This document shows, in pieces, positions 10,180 to 22,450 of a stretch of 64,000 nucleotides of DNA. Origin of the DNA: Buddleja alternifolia (Eukaryota > Streptophyta > Magnoliopsida > Lamiales > Scrophulariaceae); contig CM033396.1 in NCBI GenBank assembly GCA_019426215.1, forward strand, positions 21,033,101 through 21,097,100, given 5' to 3'. Both the position numbers and the translations under genes were made by a program. Under the pieces are notes generated by a model, which saw only the letters and a program-made list of their open reading frames with translations, searched no databases and was not told the origin of the DNA. Each line of letters starts with the position of its first letter. Within the stretch, counting starts at the first letter, position 1.

Positions 10180-12275
10180 TGTTAGGAATCTTTCGAATAA
10201 AAACGCAGTGGATAAAACAATTCCCAAACCATGAATCAATTCGATTCATTGTTGATTTCTTGACAGTAAAAGGAGATAAACGATTTACCTCTTGAAGCGT
10301 GAATCAATTCGTATTGATTTGACGAGAGTAGCAATCCCCGGGAATCCTACCTCTAGATATCACGCAAAAGAAAATTTTCTGAGAAAGCTCCAATCTCCTC
10401 CCCGGCAACAGCTGCAGCGGCGGCTAGTTGGAGAGAGAGAGAGAGGGAACTTTTCTTTTCTTTTGTTGTAGGATTTTTGGCTCATAGTCAGATTCAGAAT
10501 TATGACTTTTTTAGAATTCTGACACTGACTAACAATTTATACCAAGTAAACAGAACCCCTAATCCAATAAATGAGGGGCGACCTGTTAGGCCTGTGTCGA
10601 ATGGGCTTCCGGGCTTCGTTCCATCTTAGCCCATGTGTAATTAAATCCAACTCCAATTCAATTGACTTTTAATTAATTACTTTAATCCAATTAATTTAAT
10701 TCAACTTATAAATTAATTTTCAATTAATTTAACTTAAGAATTAAATGATTTAATTAATTTATTTAATCTAATTAATTAAATCAGGGCATCTATTTTATTA
10801 GTCATTCAATCTAATGTGAATTTACCAAAATACTCTTAGCATAGAAAATTATTCCTTTTCTTCACATAGCGCGACTCTCTAGGCCCGATTCAATTGGAAA
10901 TGGAAGGACTCCAACGAATAAGGTTGTCACCTAGCCAGCACCGAGGAACTAAATCGTAGCCCAATTGAAAGCGAGATGAATACGTCATCACAAACCTTGA
11001 TTATGAATACCATATGCGTATAAACTCTTCACCGACGTGGCCCGATCAAGTAAGAGCCATGGTACATCAAACTCATAGAACTTGATACTGTACTTTGGGA
11101 TCATAATAAGGTGAATTTACCAAAATACATTGACCATCTCGAGCTAGTTTATATGCTTTGGCTAAAGACTTATAATTTCAATTACTTATGATTGTACAGG
11201 TCACATACTCTTTTACTATCGAGACAGTGAATCTCGTATTGGCAGTTATCTTACAATGTCGAATGCAATAGTTGAATTGTACTTTGAGGTCGACCCCACC
11301 TATCAGGTGATACGGGTCTAACTACTCTGATAACATCTTTAATACTACAAGCACACTATAAATAATTCCTCAGGTTTAAAGCCCACCCATACTATTGCAA
11401 TCTTAATCCGAATCAGTGACTATCAAAGAGTAAATACCTATTGATCGGATTAATGCAAGTCTAGTTCAAATATGTTAATTCCATTAACTATATTCATGAC
11501 ACCAGCTCCCAATATCTAATCAGTGTTCGAATGGCACTTTCATATCAAAGCAGGTGTCATATGAGTTGAATTTTAATGCCCAATCAAAATTTCTTAACTC
11601 GCGAACTATCATTTAAGAGATTAAGTACTTGACTTTTGCAGTGCCTCCTCTTATCCATAAGAGGTGGAAAGTCTATATTCAAATCTCAAGGACTTATTTG
11701 TTCAATACAGTTAAATACCAAATAGATTTACATGAACAAAACCAATTGCCTTTTTCTATAAATAGAATATAACGGTTTGTACAATATTGTAAGGATTTTG
11801 CCCTCAGGTGCCATAGAGGATAGAATGATATGCTATCTTTCTTGTAATGAACTTATTTATTATTCATAATAAAAAGTGTTGTTTACTTTTCACTAAAATC
11901 TTATATGCATCTTAAGCAGTGTAAAACGTTTTGTCCATGTTTTCAATGCAATCTCTTTACTTCCTATGGGATAGGAAGATTGGCACTAGAGAGATTGATC
12001 TTGATTACGTAAACTAGTTCGCAAGTAATAACAAGTCTTTAATAGAAAAATAAAGACTTAGAACACTTGTACAATCTTAGCTCTGATATGGGAGTGCCAG
12101 TCGAACACCATGTGATGGTGAGAGCTTAAAACTGTAGGCACATCAGTGGAACTGATATGCTCGACCACGACTCACATTGGTTCTGTCACATGGGTTTTCA
12201 CTCTGTGACTGTCAATGACAGAACTGATTATGCGGCTTGGTAGGCAAGTGGTAGTCTTAGCTGATAACTAATATG

Positions 12276-14050
12276 TGTTAGGAATTTCATGTTAGATGTT
12301 TTGATGATGACAAGATAGGATTTTATGTTAGACCCCAAAAATGTAAGTTTATGATTTCATAGAAACATTATATAAGCGTTTGAAAAGCTTACTTATTTTG
12401 TCAGGCTTGAAATTTTTATCTTTGTAGATTTTAGACTAAGTATTAGATACTGAGTCGCTAATAGAGTTCTGTGTGAGTCTATTAAGCGATGAAGTTGAAG
12501 ATCAGCGTCCAAAGTCAAAGTGAAGATGAAGATTTGTTCCAAGCGTCTGTCAAACGCTAAAGAACTATTTCAGGATTTTTGGCCCAAGCGTCTAGTCATG
12601 CGTCCAGTCAAGCATCCAAGTGACTCAAGCGTCTAGTCAAGCGTCCATGTGACTCAAGCGTTGACTCAAGCGTCCGAGCGACTCAAGCGTCCAGCTTTCA
12701 GATTCACCTGAAGGATAAAATCCAAGTTATCAAGGACTTAAATGCAATCACCAACGGTCATTTATTTCTAACGGGAAATAAATTCAAAATGCATTAAATG
12801 CTTGATAAGTGCATTAAATGTAACAAGACAGTATGACTTGTGGACAAGCCACCTTTTGACTAGACTGTCAGCTTTTCAGAGTTCAAGTTTGCTCCTATAC
12901 AATCGGAACCAGCAGAATTTCAGGAATGTCAAAAAGGGACTATTTGACTCGCTGCGTGAGAGACACGCGCCTGATTGTGTCCAACAGATAAATCCCAAGA
13001 ATCTCTATAAATAGTACCCTCCAGCAAAACCTTAGAGAGTGTGCAGAGAGAGAAACTTTGCTGAAATAATTTGAGAGAAAAGCTTGCAAACTCCATAGCC
13101 AGATTTCATCAAGCTTCTCAAATACATTCCAAAGACAGTCACTGATATCTCAAACATCTTCATAGAAGAACCCTACACTATTATTGAGATATTCCAAGTT
13201 GTTTGAACTTCCCAACATCAAACAAACCTGTTACAATAAACCCTCAACATCTTTCATCCGAGTGAGAAAGTTTGTTGACTTCACAAATAGTATTTTTGAG
13301 TAAGAGAAGCTTGTTAAGGAAGGTCTTTATTGGAGCTGAAGTCTGTGTGATCAAGGAGCTCGAGATCATCTTTCCAGAAGTAGAGGATTGAAGTGGCTTG
13401 TAGCAGAAATCTTTGTGACCAAGCAGCTCAAGTCATCCATATCCATCTCTTCCTATTTCCCTATTTTGTAGAAGTCTCTGCGTGACTCTTCAATAATCAA
13501 TCTAGTGGATTGCCTCCGAATGTAAAGGAGAAGAAGGACGTAGCTGGGATTACACAATCCAGTGAATCTTACAATATCTTGTGTTACTTACTGCTTTATT
13601 GCTTTACCTTACTCTTGCATATTAATCTTTGAAAAGGCATTAAAATAGTTAAGCAACTATATCTGGAAAAAGAGAAGGCTAAGCTTTCAAATCATTCTTA
13701 AGCGCTTGACCAAGCCCTAAGCATTCTAAGCGTTCAAAACATTTTAACCAAAAGCAACTAAGGAAAACTTTGTGAGGCTAAATATTTTCAAAGTGAAGAC
13801 TTATAAAATCATTCCGCTGTGCTAACACTGATTAAAGAAGTGAACGCTTAAACCTATTTAGTTATAGTATTCAAATCTTGAAGTCTAAGTTAACTTTATA
13901 AAAACAGTATTCATTAGACGCTTAGGTCAAGTGCCTACTTTTCAAGCGTCCAATGAATTTTAATACGAAATTTTTGAAGTCGAAAAAGACTTCGGAGTCT
14001 ATTCAACCGCCCCCCTTCTAGACCCTTTCGTATGCCACTTGGGACCAACA
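12276..14050 (+). mobile_element. SIRE-like solo LTR G (1775 bp)
   Basis: It starts TGTTAGGAATTTCATG and ends GGGACCAACA, flanked by the perfect 5-bp TSD ATATG (12271-12275 and 14051-14055). The uninterrupted target is seen at 25336 onward. There is a TATA box (TATAAATA, 13006-13013), and AAGCGTCC-type repeats lie upstream at ~12536-12695. The last ~150 bp closely match the reverse complement of the LTR at 63770-64000, so it belongs to the family of element S. No primer site or coding part is present. Confidence 0.9.
12536..12695 (+). repeat. AAGCGTCC-type repeat block in LTR G
   Basis: About nine diverged copies of (C)AAGCGTCYAG lie ~310 bp upstream of the TATA box. This is a family-specific repeat block of the kind also seen in the LTRs of A, C, D and F, though less GC-rich and not clearly palindromic. 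Confidence 0.65.
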
Positions 14051-15207
14051 ATATGGGATTTGTTTGCTCATAAGTGAATGAGAAAGTATCATATGTGATT
14101 ATAGATAAATAGAGATCAAAGTATTTGACCAAAGCAAATAAGACGATTGTGCGAGGCACTAAATCGATCTCAATGATCTCGTATTATTATAATTAATACA
14201 TATGGTCAAGTCCAGTGAGTTTGATATAAACCATGACTCTCATTTGATTGGGGCACGTGAACAAAGGGTTTATACTTATACGGTATTTACGATTGGAAGG
14301 TTATGGAATGATCTAATCGTTCGATTTCGTTTAGGCTACGAAGTGGGCCACCTGACTGGCTAGGTGTTACCCACTTCCTTTGGATTCCTCTCAATGCCAA
14401 ACTAAACAAACCTAAAGAGTCGCGCTAAAGGATTGATAAAGAAAAAGGAAAGGATTTTCTATTTTATTATAGGAGATTTAATTTATTGAATAAATTATAT
14501 AATTAATTACTCATTTGATAAGATTATTAATTATAAAGATAAGATTAATTCTTAATTTTTTAAGGAAATAAATTAATGAATTAATTTAATCTAATTAATT
14601 TGATTATTTAATTAATGAATTTATTTATTGGATATAATAAATTAGTAATTAAATAAATAATTAATTAAAACAAAAGAAAGTCCCCGGCCTAGATGGGGCT
14701 TCCAAAGTTGGGCGTCCATTAGGATGCCCAACAATGACTCTTTTTGTATGTCTTGGTCAATAAGTTAAGTGATAATAAAAGGACTCCTTGACCTAAACAA
14801 GAGAAGAAGTAATCTGATAAGTCTCCTAGAAAGAAAAAGAAAAACTCCTCCCTCTGTCTTAGATACACTAGCTGTCGGCCTCCAAGGGAAAAAGAGGGAT
14901 TTTTTGTCTAATCAATCTGCATGATAATTTAGAGGCAACGTACGTTCGTTGTTCGGATCAAGAATTCAAGAAAGGATCAAGGATTCGTGAAGATTGGATT
15001 GCACATGTTCTTGAAGTCTTCAAGCCCACAAGGTTTGAATTTTTGAAGGAGGAATTGAGTCTCCAATCACTTCAATTCAACGGGTAAGTAATTATTCATT
15101 TTCGCGATTAATTGATTCGGCTATGCAAACAAAGAATTCACTTTGTGTTTAATTTTTTTTAAAAAAAACTTTTGCTGCATAATTTGATTTTTGGCGAAAC
15201 CTAACAG

Positions 15208-15220
15208 TGGTATCAGAGCC
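15208..15220 (+). promoter_or_regulatory. Copia primer binding site of E3
   Basis: TGGTATCAGAGCC lies one base after the LTR end CCTAACA. It complements the 3' end of initiator methionine tRNA and marks E3 as plus-oriented. Confidence 0.92.
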
Positions 15221-15632
15221 AATCTTTGATTTGCATATTTGATCATGTTTATGTGATTTTTGATATGCATATTCTGCATTTTTTAAGCATGCGTTTATGC
15301 ATTCTTAAATCTACATTTTTATGGTTTTTAGCTTAGATTTTTATTTTTTATGTTCATTATAAATTTGGGGCCTTTTATGATATGAGAAAATATCAAGAAA
15401 CGAGGAAAAACAGGGCTCAAAAGCCCCAAATACTACGCGCGCAGCACCGTGCGCGCAGCCAGCACGCATGCGCAGTGCCGTGCGCACAGTGCACACGGTG
15501 CCCAGGCCACACAGCCAGACACAAGACCCGCGGAACCGAGTCTTGGATCCTGTTCTGAAAATGGACTGTGGGTTTGGGTCGAAATTGGTATTTGGTTTTG
15601 GGTAAATTTAATTATCAGGGTGGGTCAAAAAG
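15221..15632 (+). other. Leader of copia E3, no gene
   Basis: The stretch is AT-rich at first, then GC-rich at ~15435-15530. It contains a hairpin with stem GCGCGCA (15437-15443) and TGCGCGC (15450-15456). No credible ORF is present. It stops at 15632, where E4 begins, and is probably the untranslated leader before gag. Confidence 0.6.
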
Positions 15633-17277
15633 TGTTAGGAATCCTCTAGAGAGAAAAATGCAGCAGAATAAACTTTAGGATTCCTAAAGTTGAATCACTT
15701 TAACGTGATTTGATGGTTTTCAATAGTTTTCCAAAAGCTAAACGAAATTGATTACCTTATAGATTTCGTATTTTGAATTCATGTAATAGCAACTCCTTGA
15801 GCTTCTGTCTCTAAAGATCAATGCGAAACGAGCCTTCCAAAGATCTCCAAAATAACCCTCTTGATGATGGTGGACGGCTAGGGCGAGATTTTTGTGTAGG
15901 ATTCTTTCTCTTTTTGTGTATCATGCAATTAGGGTTACTATGACTTGTTACCATTAGAGTTACCTAACAACTCTAATGACTTAAGTAACAAGTTGGAGTC
16001 CTTCCTTGGACTCTACTTGGCTGCCCCCTAGGGCTCCATTTGGACGTGGGTGGGCTTTAAGTTGGCCCAGTCAACTTAGTCCACCTTTTAATATATATTT
16101 AATCTAAATCCCATTTAAATCCAATATATATTAATTAATTAATTAATTAATTCCATTTAATTAATTTTCCAATTAAATAATTTAATTTAATCTAACTAAA
16201 TTAAATATTTAATTTATTGATTTAAGCATTAAATCAATACGTCCAATTAATATATCTTTCTAAAAGATTAACACAAAAAGACATCCTGTTCATTTCTTAT
16301 AGCGCGACTCTTTAGGTTCATCTAAATTGGCAATGGGAGGAATTACCAAAGGATGTGACTGTCACCTAGCCAGTCCCGTGGACTCACATCGTAACCCAAT
16401 TGAGTACGAAATGAACGAATCATTTACGAACCTCTGGACCATAAATACCATCTGTGTATAAGCCCTTGACTGACGTATCCCGATCAAGTGAGAGTCATGG
16501 TATATGTCAAACTCACTAAACTTGATACTGTGCATTTAATCATAGCATGATGAAATTACCAAACTAACCTCCATGTCCCACATGAGTTAGTTGCATTGCT
16601 TTGGCCAAAGAGTTATAATTTCATATGCCTATGATCATACAGGATACTTTTTCGTTTACTATCGAGACAGTGAATCACATCTTGGTGATCACTGAACAAG
16701 TGCTACTTAACTTATTGAGATCGCACTTCGAGGTCTGCCTCACCAAAGGGTGAGTTTGGCCTAACTACTCTAGCAACAGATTCAATAGTACAAGTAAATT
16801 GATCATAAACCCTCAGGTCTAAGGCTCACGCATACTATTATTGTTAGTAATCCAATCATTGACAGTCATAGAGTAAGTACCCATGTGATCGGATTGCTGC
16901 AAGCCATGTTCGAATATATCAATTCCACTGATATATCTATGACATGTGTTCTCACTATCCCATAGTGTTCGACTGGCAGTCCTCGTCAGAGCATGTGTCA
17001 TACAAGTCGAATCTTAATGCCCAATTAAGATTCCTTGACTTGCCAACCCTTTTAAGTGACCAGGAATAAGATTCTCCCCGTGCCACTTCTTTATTCCATA
17101 AAGGGCGAAGAGTCAACCTCGATACACATGGACTATTTTTTCAATACTTATTGATGCCAAACAGTTTTATATGAACAGAATAATAATTGCCTTTATTAAT
17201 TATCAGTTTGTACAACACAATTGAATACCCTATACAATCTATTTGTCCTCATTGGCATCTAGGGTATATACCTAACA
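15633..17277 (-). repeat. 3' LTR of copia E4 (1645 bp)
   Basis: On the plus strand it starts TGTTAGG and ends CCTAACA. On the minus strand it is preceded by a polypurine tract (AAGTGGGAGAT, ~17278-17288). It is a diverged relative of E2, E3 and E5 LTRs. Confidence 0.88.
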
Positions 17278-17289
17278 ATCTCCCACTTG

Positions 17290-18840
17290 CACTCAATGCT
17301 AATTGCTATGGTATCTAATACCCATCTTCTCAAGATGTCTCTCTAGCACCGCCTACACCAATGGCTTAGTGAGTGGGTTAGTCACGATGTCCGCTGAGGT
17401 TATTTTCTGCACAACAATGTCAGCACTTCCAATAATTTCTCAAATTATATGATATCTCCTCTCTATATGTTTGGATTTGTAGTGAGACCTTGGTTCCCTA
17501 GCTTGCGCAATGGCTTCATTGTTGTCACACCATAGTGGCAACGGTAGCTCCACACTAGGAACAATTTGAAGTTCTGCCATGAACTTCTTAATCCAAACAA
17601 CTTCTTTGGCTGCCTCTGAGGCTGCTACATATTAAGATTCACTGGTAGAATCAGTAGTTGTGCTTTGCTTGGAACTTTTCCAAGACACTGCTCCACCGTT
17701 CAGAGTGACTGTGAACCCAAAAATGGATTTTAGGTCATTGATATCTGATTGAAAATCAGAATCCGAACCGTCCTCTTTCATTTCTCCATTGCCATACACA
17801 AGAATAATATCTTTAGTTCTTCTCAAGTACTTCAAGATAGATTTCACGGCGATCCAATATTCTTTGCCCCGGTTAGCTTGAAACCTACTCACCACGCTCA
17901 CAGCGTAGGCAAGATCTGGTCTCGTGCATAACATTGCCTACATGAGACTTCCTACTGCCAATGCATAGGGAACTGTGCTCATCTCTTTTCGATCTTCCTC
18001 ACTTTGAGGACTCATCTTTTTGGAGAGATGAATTCCATGTCTCATGGGCAAAAGACTTCTCTTAGAGTTTTCCATCCCAAAAACCGCTTTAGAACCTTCT
18101 CTAGGTAGAGGGCTTGAGAGAGTCCTATCATCTTATTCGAGTTGTCCTTGTAGATTCTAATTCCCAGGATGTAGGTAGCTTCTCGCAAGTCTTTCATAGA
18201 GAATTTGCTTGAAAGCCATGTCTTAACTGAAGTTAGCAAACCTTCATTATTCCCTATAAGTAGAATATAATCTACATATAGCGCCAGGAATATGATTTTA
18301 CTCCCACTGACCCTTTCATAGACACATGGTTCATCCTCGTTCTTGATGAAGTCGTAGCCCCATATTTCTTCATCAAAACGAAGGTTCCAACTGGGAGAAG
18401 CCTGCTTGAGTCCACAAATGGACCTATTCAATTTGTAGACCTTATGAGAATCTGCACTAGATATGAGACCCTTGGGCTGTTCCATAGAGAATCCATTTAA
18501 GAACGCGGTCTTCACATCCATTTGCCAGATTTCATAATCGAGGTATATAGCTATTGCAAGTAGAATTCTAATGGATTTGATCATAGCTATTGGTGAAAAG
18601 GTTTCCTCATAGTCAATGCCCTCCTTTTGACAATACCCTTCCGCCACTAGCCTAACCTTATAGGTATCCACTTTGCTATCTGGACCAATCTTTCTCTTGT
18701 AGATCCATTTGCATCCAATGGGTACAATACCCTTGGATCGATCTGTCAGAGTCCAGACTTAGCTTGAATACTTCGAATCCATTTCTACTTTTTTAGCTTC
18801 ATGCCATTTTGCAAAATCCATATCCATCATTGCCTGTCAT
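17290..18840 (-). pseudogene. Copia E4 RT and RNase H, decayed
   Basis: RT is readable at 18671-18042. It shows VRLVAEGYCQKEGIDYEETFSP, QMDVKTAFLNG and LNRSICGLKQAS. The catalytic box reads YVDYILLIG, where the family has YVDD, so one catalytic Asp is replaced by Tyr. RNase H follows (17934-17290) with SWKSSKQSTTTDSTSES, then an in-frame TAA at 17632-17634 where Ala-Glu is usual, then WCDNNEAIAQA. A frameshift separates RT from RNase H near 17940-18040. It cannot be functional. Confidence 0.88.
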
Positions 18841-18898
18841 AGCTAGAGGGATTGTCTCCATGGTTCCCTTCTACTACTGCATACATATTATGCTCTCC

Positions 18899-20152
18899 CT
18901 ATAGCAGATAACCATATCTCTCAGGCAGCTGAGATACTCTAGCTGACCTGCGCATTAATGGTTGTGTCTTTCCCAGTTCAGGTTGGGTCTCTTGAACATT
19001 GTCTTCCAAAGGAGATTCATTTTGTTCTTCTAGAACAATACTTCTACCAGCTCCGCCTTCTTGAATGAACTCTTCTTCGAGAAAGATTGCCTGCAAGGTA
19101 ACAATGATCCTCTGATCATCATGAAGATAGAATAGGTATCCCATGGAATCCTCGGGATATCCAACGAATAGTCCTTTCAAGGACCTAGCCTCCAACTTCT
19201 CGGCCTTGGTCTTTTTCGCATAAGCTAGGCAACCACATATCCTTATATGTTTTAGATTAGGCTTCCTTCCACGCCATATCTGATAAGGTGTGTTAGGAAC
19301 AAATTTGGAGGGACATCTGTTCAGAATGTGAGCAGTTGTGAGCAATGCCTGGCCCCACAACGAAATGGGCAAATCTATGTAGCTGAACATGGATCGAACC
19401 ATGTCTAACAAGTTCAATTCCTCTGTTCTGCTAAGCCATTTAATTATGGAGTGGCTGGAGGAGTTAGATGTAACAGTATGCCATGTTCTCTAAAGAACTG
19501 GTCAAATTCGGCACTCATATACTCGCCACCGCGGTCAAACCGAAGTGCCTTACTATGATGCCCGGTTTGGTTTTCGACCAAAGTCTTGAATTCAACGAAT
19601 TTTTCTAATAATTCAGACTTGTACTTCATCAAATACACATAGTCATACCTAGAATGGTCATCGGTAAATGTAATGAAGTATTGAAACCACTGCGGGCCAC
19701 ATTTCCAAGAGGTTTGCATACATCTGTATGAACCAAACCTAAGACTTCAGAGGCCTTTTCAAAATTCCCTGTGAAAGGTAATTTGGTCATCTTGCCTTGA
19801 ATACAAGGCTCACAAGTGGGATAGGGATCCAATCCCAATGAGTCTATGACTCCATCCTTTCTAACTCGTGTAGTCTATGATCTCCGACATGACCTAATCT
19901 TAAGTGCCAGAGTTGTCTTAAGTTTGTGTCATACGAACTGCGTTTTCTTGTTACAGCATTGACATTACAATTATTTTGGACATTAATATAGTATAAACCA
20001 TTTATTAAAGACGCACTGCTAACGGATTCATTTCTAAAATAAATGTTGCAAGAATTGTTTAGAAAGAAAAATAAATATCCTTTCCTAACAAAAACAGGAA
20101 TAGAAATAATATTATTTAGCCCATTGGGCAAAACAAGGCAATTGTCTAACAA
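18899..20152 (-). pseudogene. Copia E4 integrase, frameshifted and interrupted
   Basis: Three overlapping frames cover it. 20152-19844 is the pre-integrase finger (LWHLRLGHV), 19838-19444 is the core (DDHSRYDYVYL, RFDRGGEY), and 19417-18899 is the C-terminal part (LPISLWGQALLTTAHILNR and GCLAYAK). Frameshifts lie near 19840, 19630-19720 and 19420-19440. Upstream the frame is broken by solo LTR F, and the protease-side sequence resumes at 21760. Confidence 0.88.
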
Positions 20153-20174
20153 TAATAAATGTCCAAAAATAAAT

Positions 20175-21759
20175 TGATATATGTTATTTTTACACTAGTT
20201 TCCCCCCGTTTATCGACTTGGTTTTGATTGTTTCCTTGATAATTTGATCACATTTGATGCTTTGATCCTTGTTTTCTCATATTTTCTAGAATAACATATG
20301 ATTTGGAGGAAAAGAACAAGGATTGAAGGTAAATCATGAATAAAGATACAACACAAGATAAAATGTTGTATGCGCAGTGCTAGAGTTTAAGGAATAGATT
20401 TCTCTACCCATGTCCAAATTACACACTTGGTATACCAATGGAAACATAAGAGGGAAAGGTACATTTCTTATGTTGAAGACAAAGATCAGATATGTAGGGA
20501 AGGAAGTGAAAACGTCATTGGAAAAGACGTCTTACGACGGAGTTTTCTCATTCAGTAACTTGTGAGACACGTTTATCCCCTATAACGTTCGATTTAGGCC
20601 TTGGTGTCTTCTTGAGAGTTGTAGATCTTTGTTTGAGGATTATATATCAACTTGAATCAGCTTATTCCGACATTGGTAGAGAAAGTTATGCGAAGTTTAC
20701 CAAAACTGGCTGGAGCAGCAGGGGACGAACGCCGCGGCGTTCACATGCAGTAGCCAACGCCGTGGCGTTCAACAAGCGAACGCCACGGCGTTCGAGGCAG
20801 CGGGTTGGTCTATAAATACCCCTTTTAGCCATTTTTTACCCTAACTCACCTTGGATAGCAGCTGCCACACGAAAATAGAGAGAGAGAGAGCTTGGGAGAG
20901 AAGATTGAAGGTCAAAACATGGAGAATTCAACAAGAAATCCACATCTCTACAAGAATTAGGGAGTTTTTACATCTTTATTTCTTGAATTTGTTCAAACCT
21001 CTTATGGCTTGTATGATTTATAATTGCACTTTTGACATGAATATGAGCTAAACTTGTTTGATTGAGGCCATGGATAGGCCATTTATGTTATTTTGATTGT
21101 TGATTTGTTGGTGTTTATTGGATTAATTTTGGTTTTAGCTATGTATTCAATATTTGATCTCAATGCTACATTTGCTTGATCACCAAGTGTTTGATAAAAT
21201 GCCTAGGTTAGAGATCGAGAGATAATAACCTAGGGAAGATATAAACATTGAATACCCTATAGTTAAACCGACTAAAGATAGACTCGGTTTCTTTAGGTGG
21301 CTTTCCATTCACGTGGGGAATTCCTAGATCTTAAATGCATCCTCGTTAATCGGGTTTTCATATAGAGATATATAGGAAATCGTTACCAAGGGTAGGGTAG
21401 CTATGCCAAGAGATTGGGTGGTACGTACGTTAGGGAATTTCGCCTTAGCTAAATCAATCTAATAATCCAATAGAACCTAAATCACAATCGAAATGCATAA
21501 TTGGTTGAACCATGTGCCTTGATCGCTTCTCTCTATTGTTTCCTCCCTTTATTTGGTGTGACGTTGCCTTAGTTTATTTTCTAGTATTTATTAATTAGTT
21601 AATCAACCTTTCTATCGACCGATTTAACTTAGAATTGAGTAATATAGTAGTCTTGGTACTTAGATTATAGTTGTCCCTGCGGATACGATAATCCTGGACT
21701 TAGAAATCCACTTTACTACTTACGCGACCTAGTTCTCTTGCTAGGATTTTGTCGTGTCA
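20175..21759 (+). mobile_element. Athila-like solo LTR F (1585 bp)
   Basis: It starts TGATATATG and ends CGTGTCA. Its last ~90 bp align with the ends of LTRs A, C and D (TCCACTTTACTAC, ACGACCTAGT and CTTGCTAGGATT, then GTGTCA). A TATA box (TATAAATACC) is at 20811. No primer site follows. The flanks are ATAAAT on the left and ATAAT on the right, an imperfect TSD. It interrupts the minus-strand coding frame of E4 between the protease and integrase regions. Confidence 0.82.
20727..20793. repeat. Palindromic array GAACGCCRCGGCGTTC in LTR F
   Basis: It contains a perfect 16-bp palindrome (GAACGCCGCGGCGTTC, 20727-20742), a second copy with changes (20755-20770) and a third (GAACGCCACGGCGTTC, 20778-20793). 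It ends only 17 bp before the TATA box at 20811. It is GC-rich in an AT-rich LTR. Confidence 0.88.
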
Positions 21760-21804
21760 ATAATCTAATGGAAGTGATGCCAATGTGTGTGGCTGCTACA
21801 CTAT

Positions 21805-22450
21805 GGGAGTGTTTGCAAACTCTACTGCTTCTAGAGAAGTAATTTTAAGTGAAAAATAAGCAGAATCACTTGAGAAGTAGAAGTGACTAGTGTTTGCAAA
21901 CAGAAGCTGAAAGTGGAAAAAAGTTGCAGGGAGTGTTTGCAAATAAAAGTGATTATCAATTAGCTTTTTTGCAGAAAGTACAATATTACCCCTAAAACAA
22001 TATAAAAATTATATTTTTTCACATTTATGTTCCTAATATTCTTTTAAACAAAATACTCCTAAAAGCATATGTTTATGAAACAATATTGATTACTTGGGAC
22101 AAGTAGATTACCAAACGATTATAGCAAAATAATTAAACGAGTAATATCCCAACTAGTAAGATATAATTAACAATAGAGAAAAGGGATGAATTTTTAAAAA
22201 ATAAATTGATGGGGTTAATTTAGGAATATAGAAATATTGTCAAGGATAGAATTGTCACTAAAAAATTATTTTAATTGCAGGAATTTAAAAAGCACCAAAA
22301 AGCACTCCCTACCCAGCTTGGAGCTTTTAGCTTCTGGAAGCTTAATTTTAGAGAATCAAAAGCAAAAGCTGAATTTGCAAACACTACAAAATAGCTTATT
22401 TTTAGCTAAAAGTTCAAAAGCACTTTTATTTAGAGTTTGCAAACACTCCC
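21805..22450. mobile_element. Tourist-like MITE (646 bp)
   Basis: It has perfect 19-bp terminal inverted repeats starting GGGAGTGTTTGCAAAC, and TAT occurs on both flanks (21802-21804 and 22451-22453). Removing the element with one TAT restores the copia frame (SGHSVAA), which supports a 3-bp duplication. A 3-bp TSD and GGG..TGTTTG termini fit PIF/Harbinger, although the usual target is TTA or TAA. It has no transposase. Confidence 0.85.

Larger units (their letters stand above)
11788..15206 (+). repeat. 5' LTR of copia E3, split by solo LTR G
   Basis: Excluding G and one TSD copy, the LTR is ~1.64 kb. It aligns with 25021-26493 and less closely with the LTR at 34451-36107. Its ends TGTAAGG and CCTAACA form the short inverted repeat typical of copia LTRs. 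A block near 12230 is deleted relative to the 3' copy. Confidence 0.8.

Noticed and set aside
1..12364. The two ~2.1-kb direct repeats as the LTR pair of one element
   Set aside because: The repeat contains pieces of three elements in both orientations, has no TG/CA ends, primer site or polypurine tract at its borders, and its right copy continues into LTR G. A tandem duplication explains it better.
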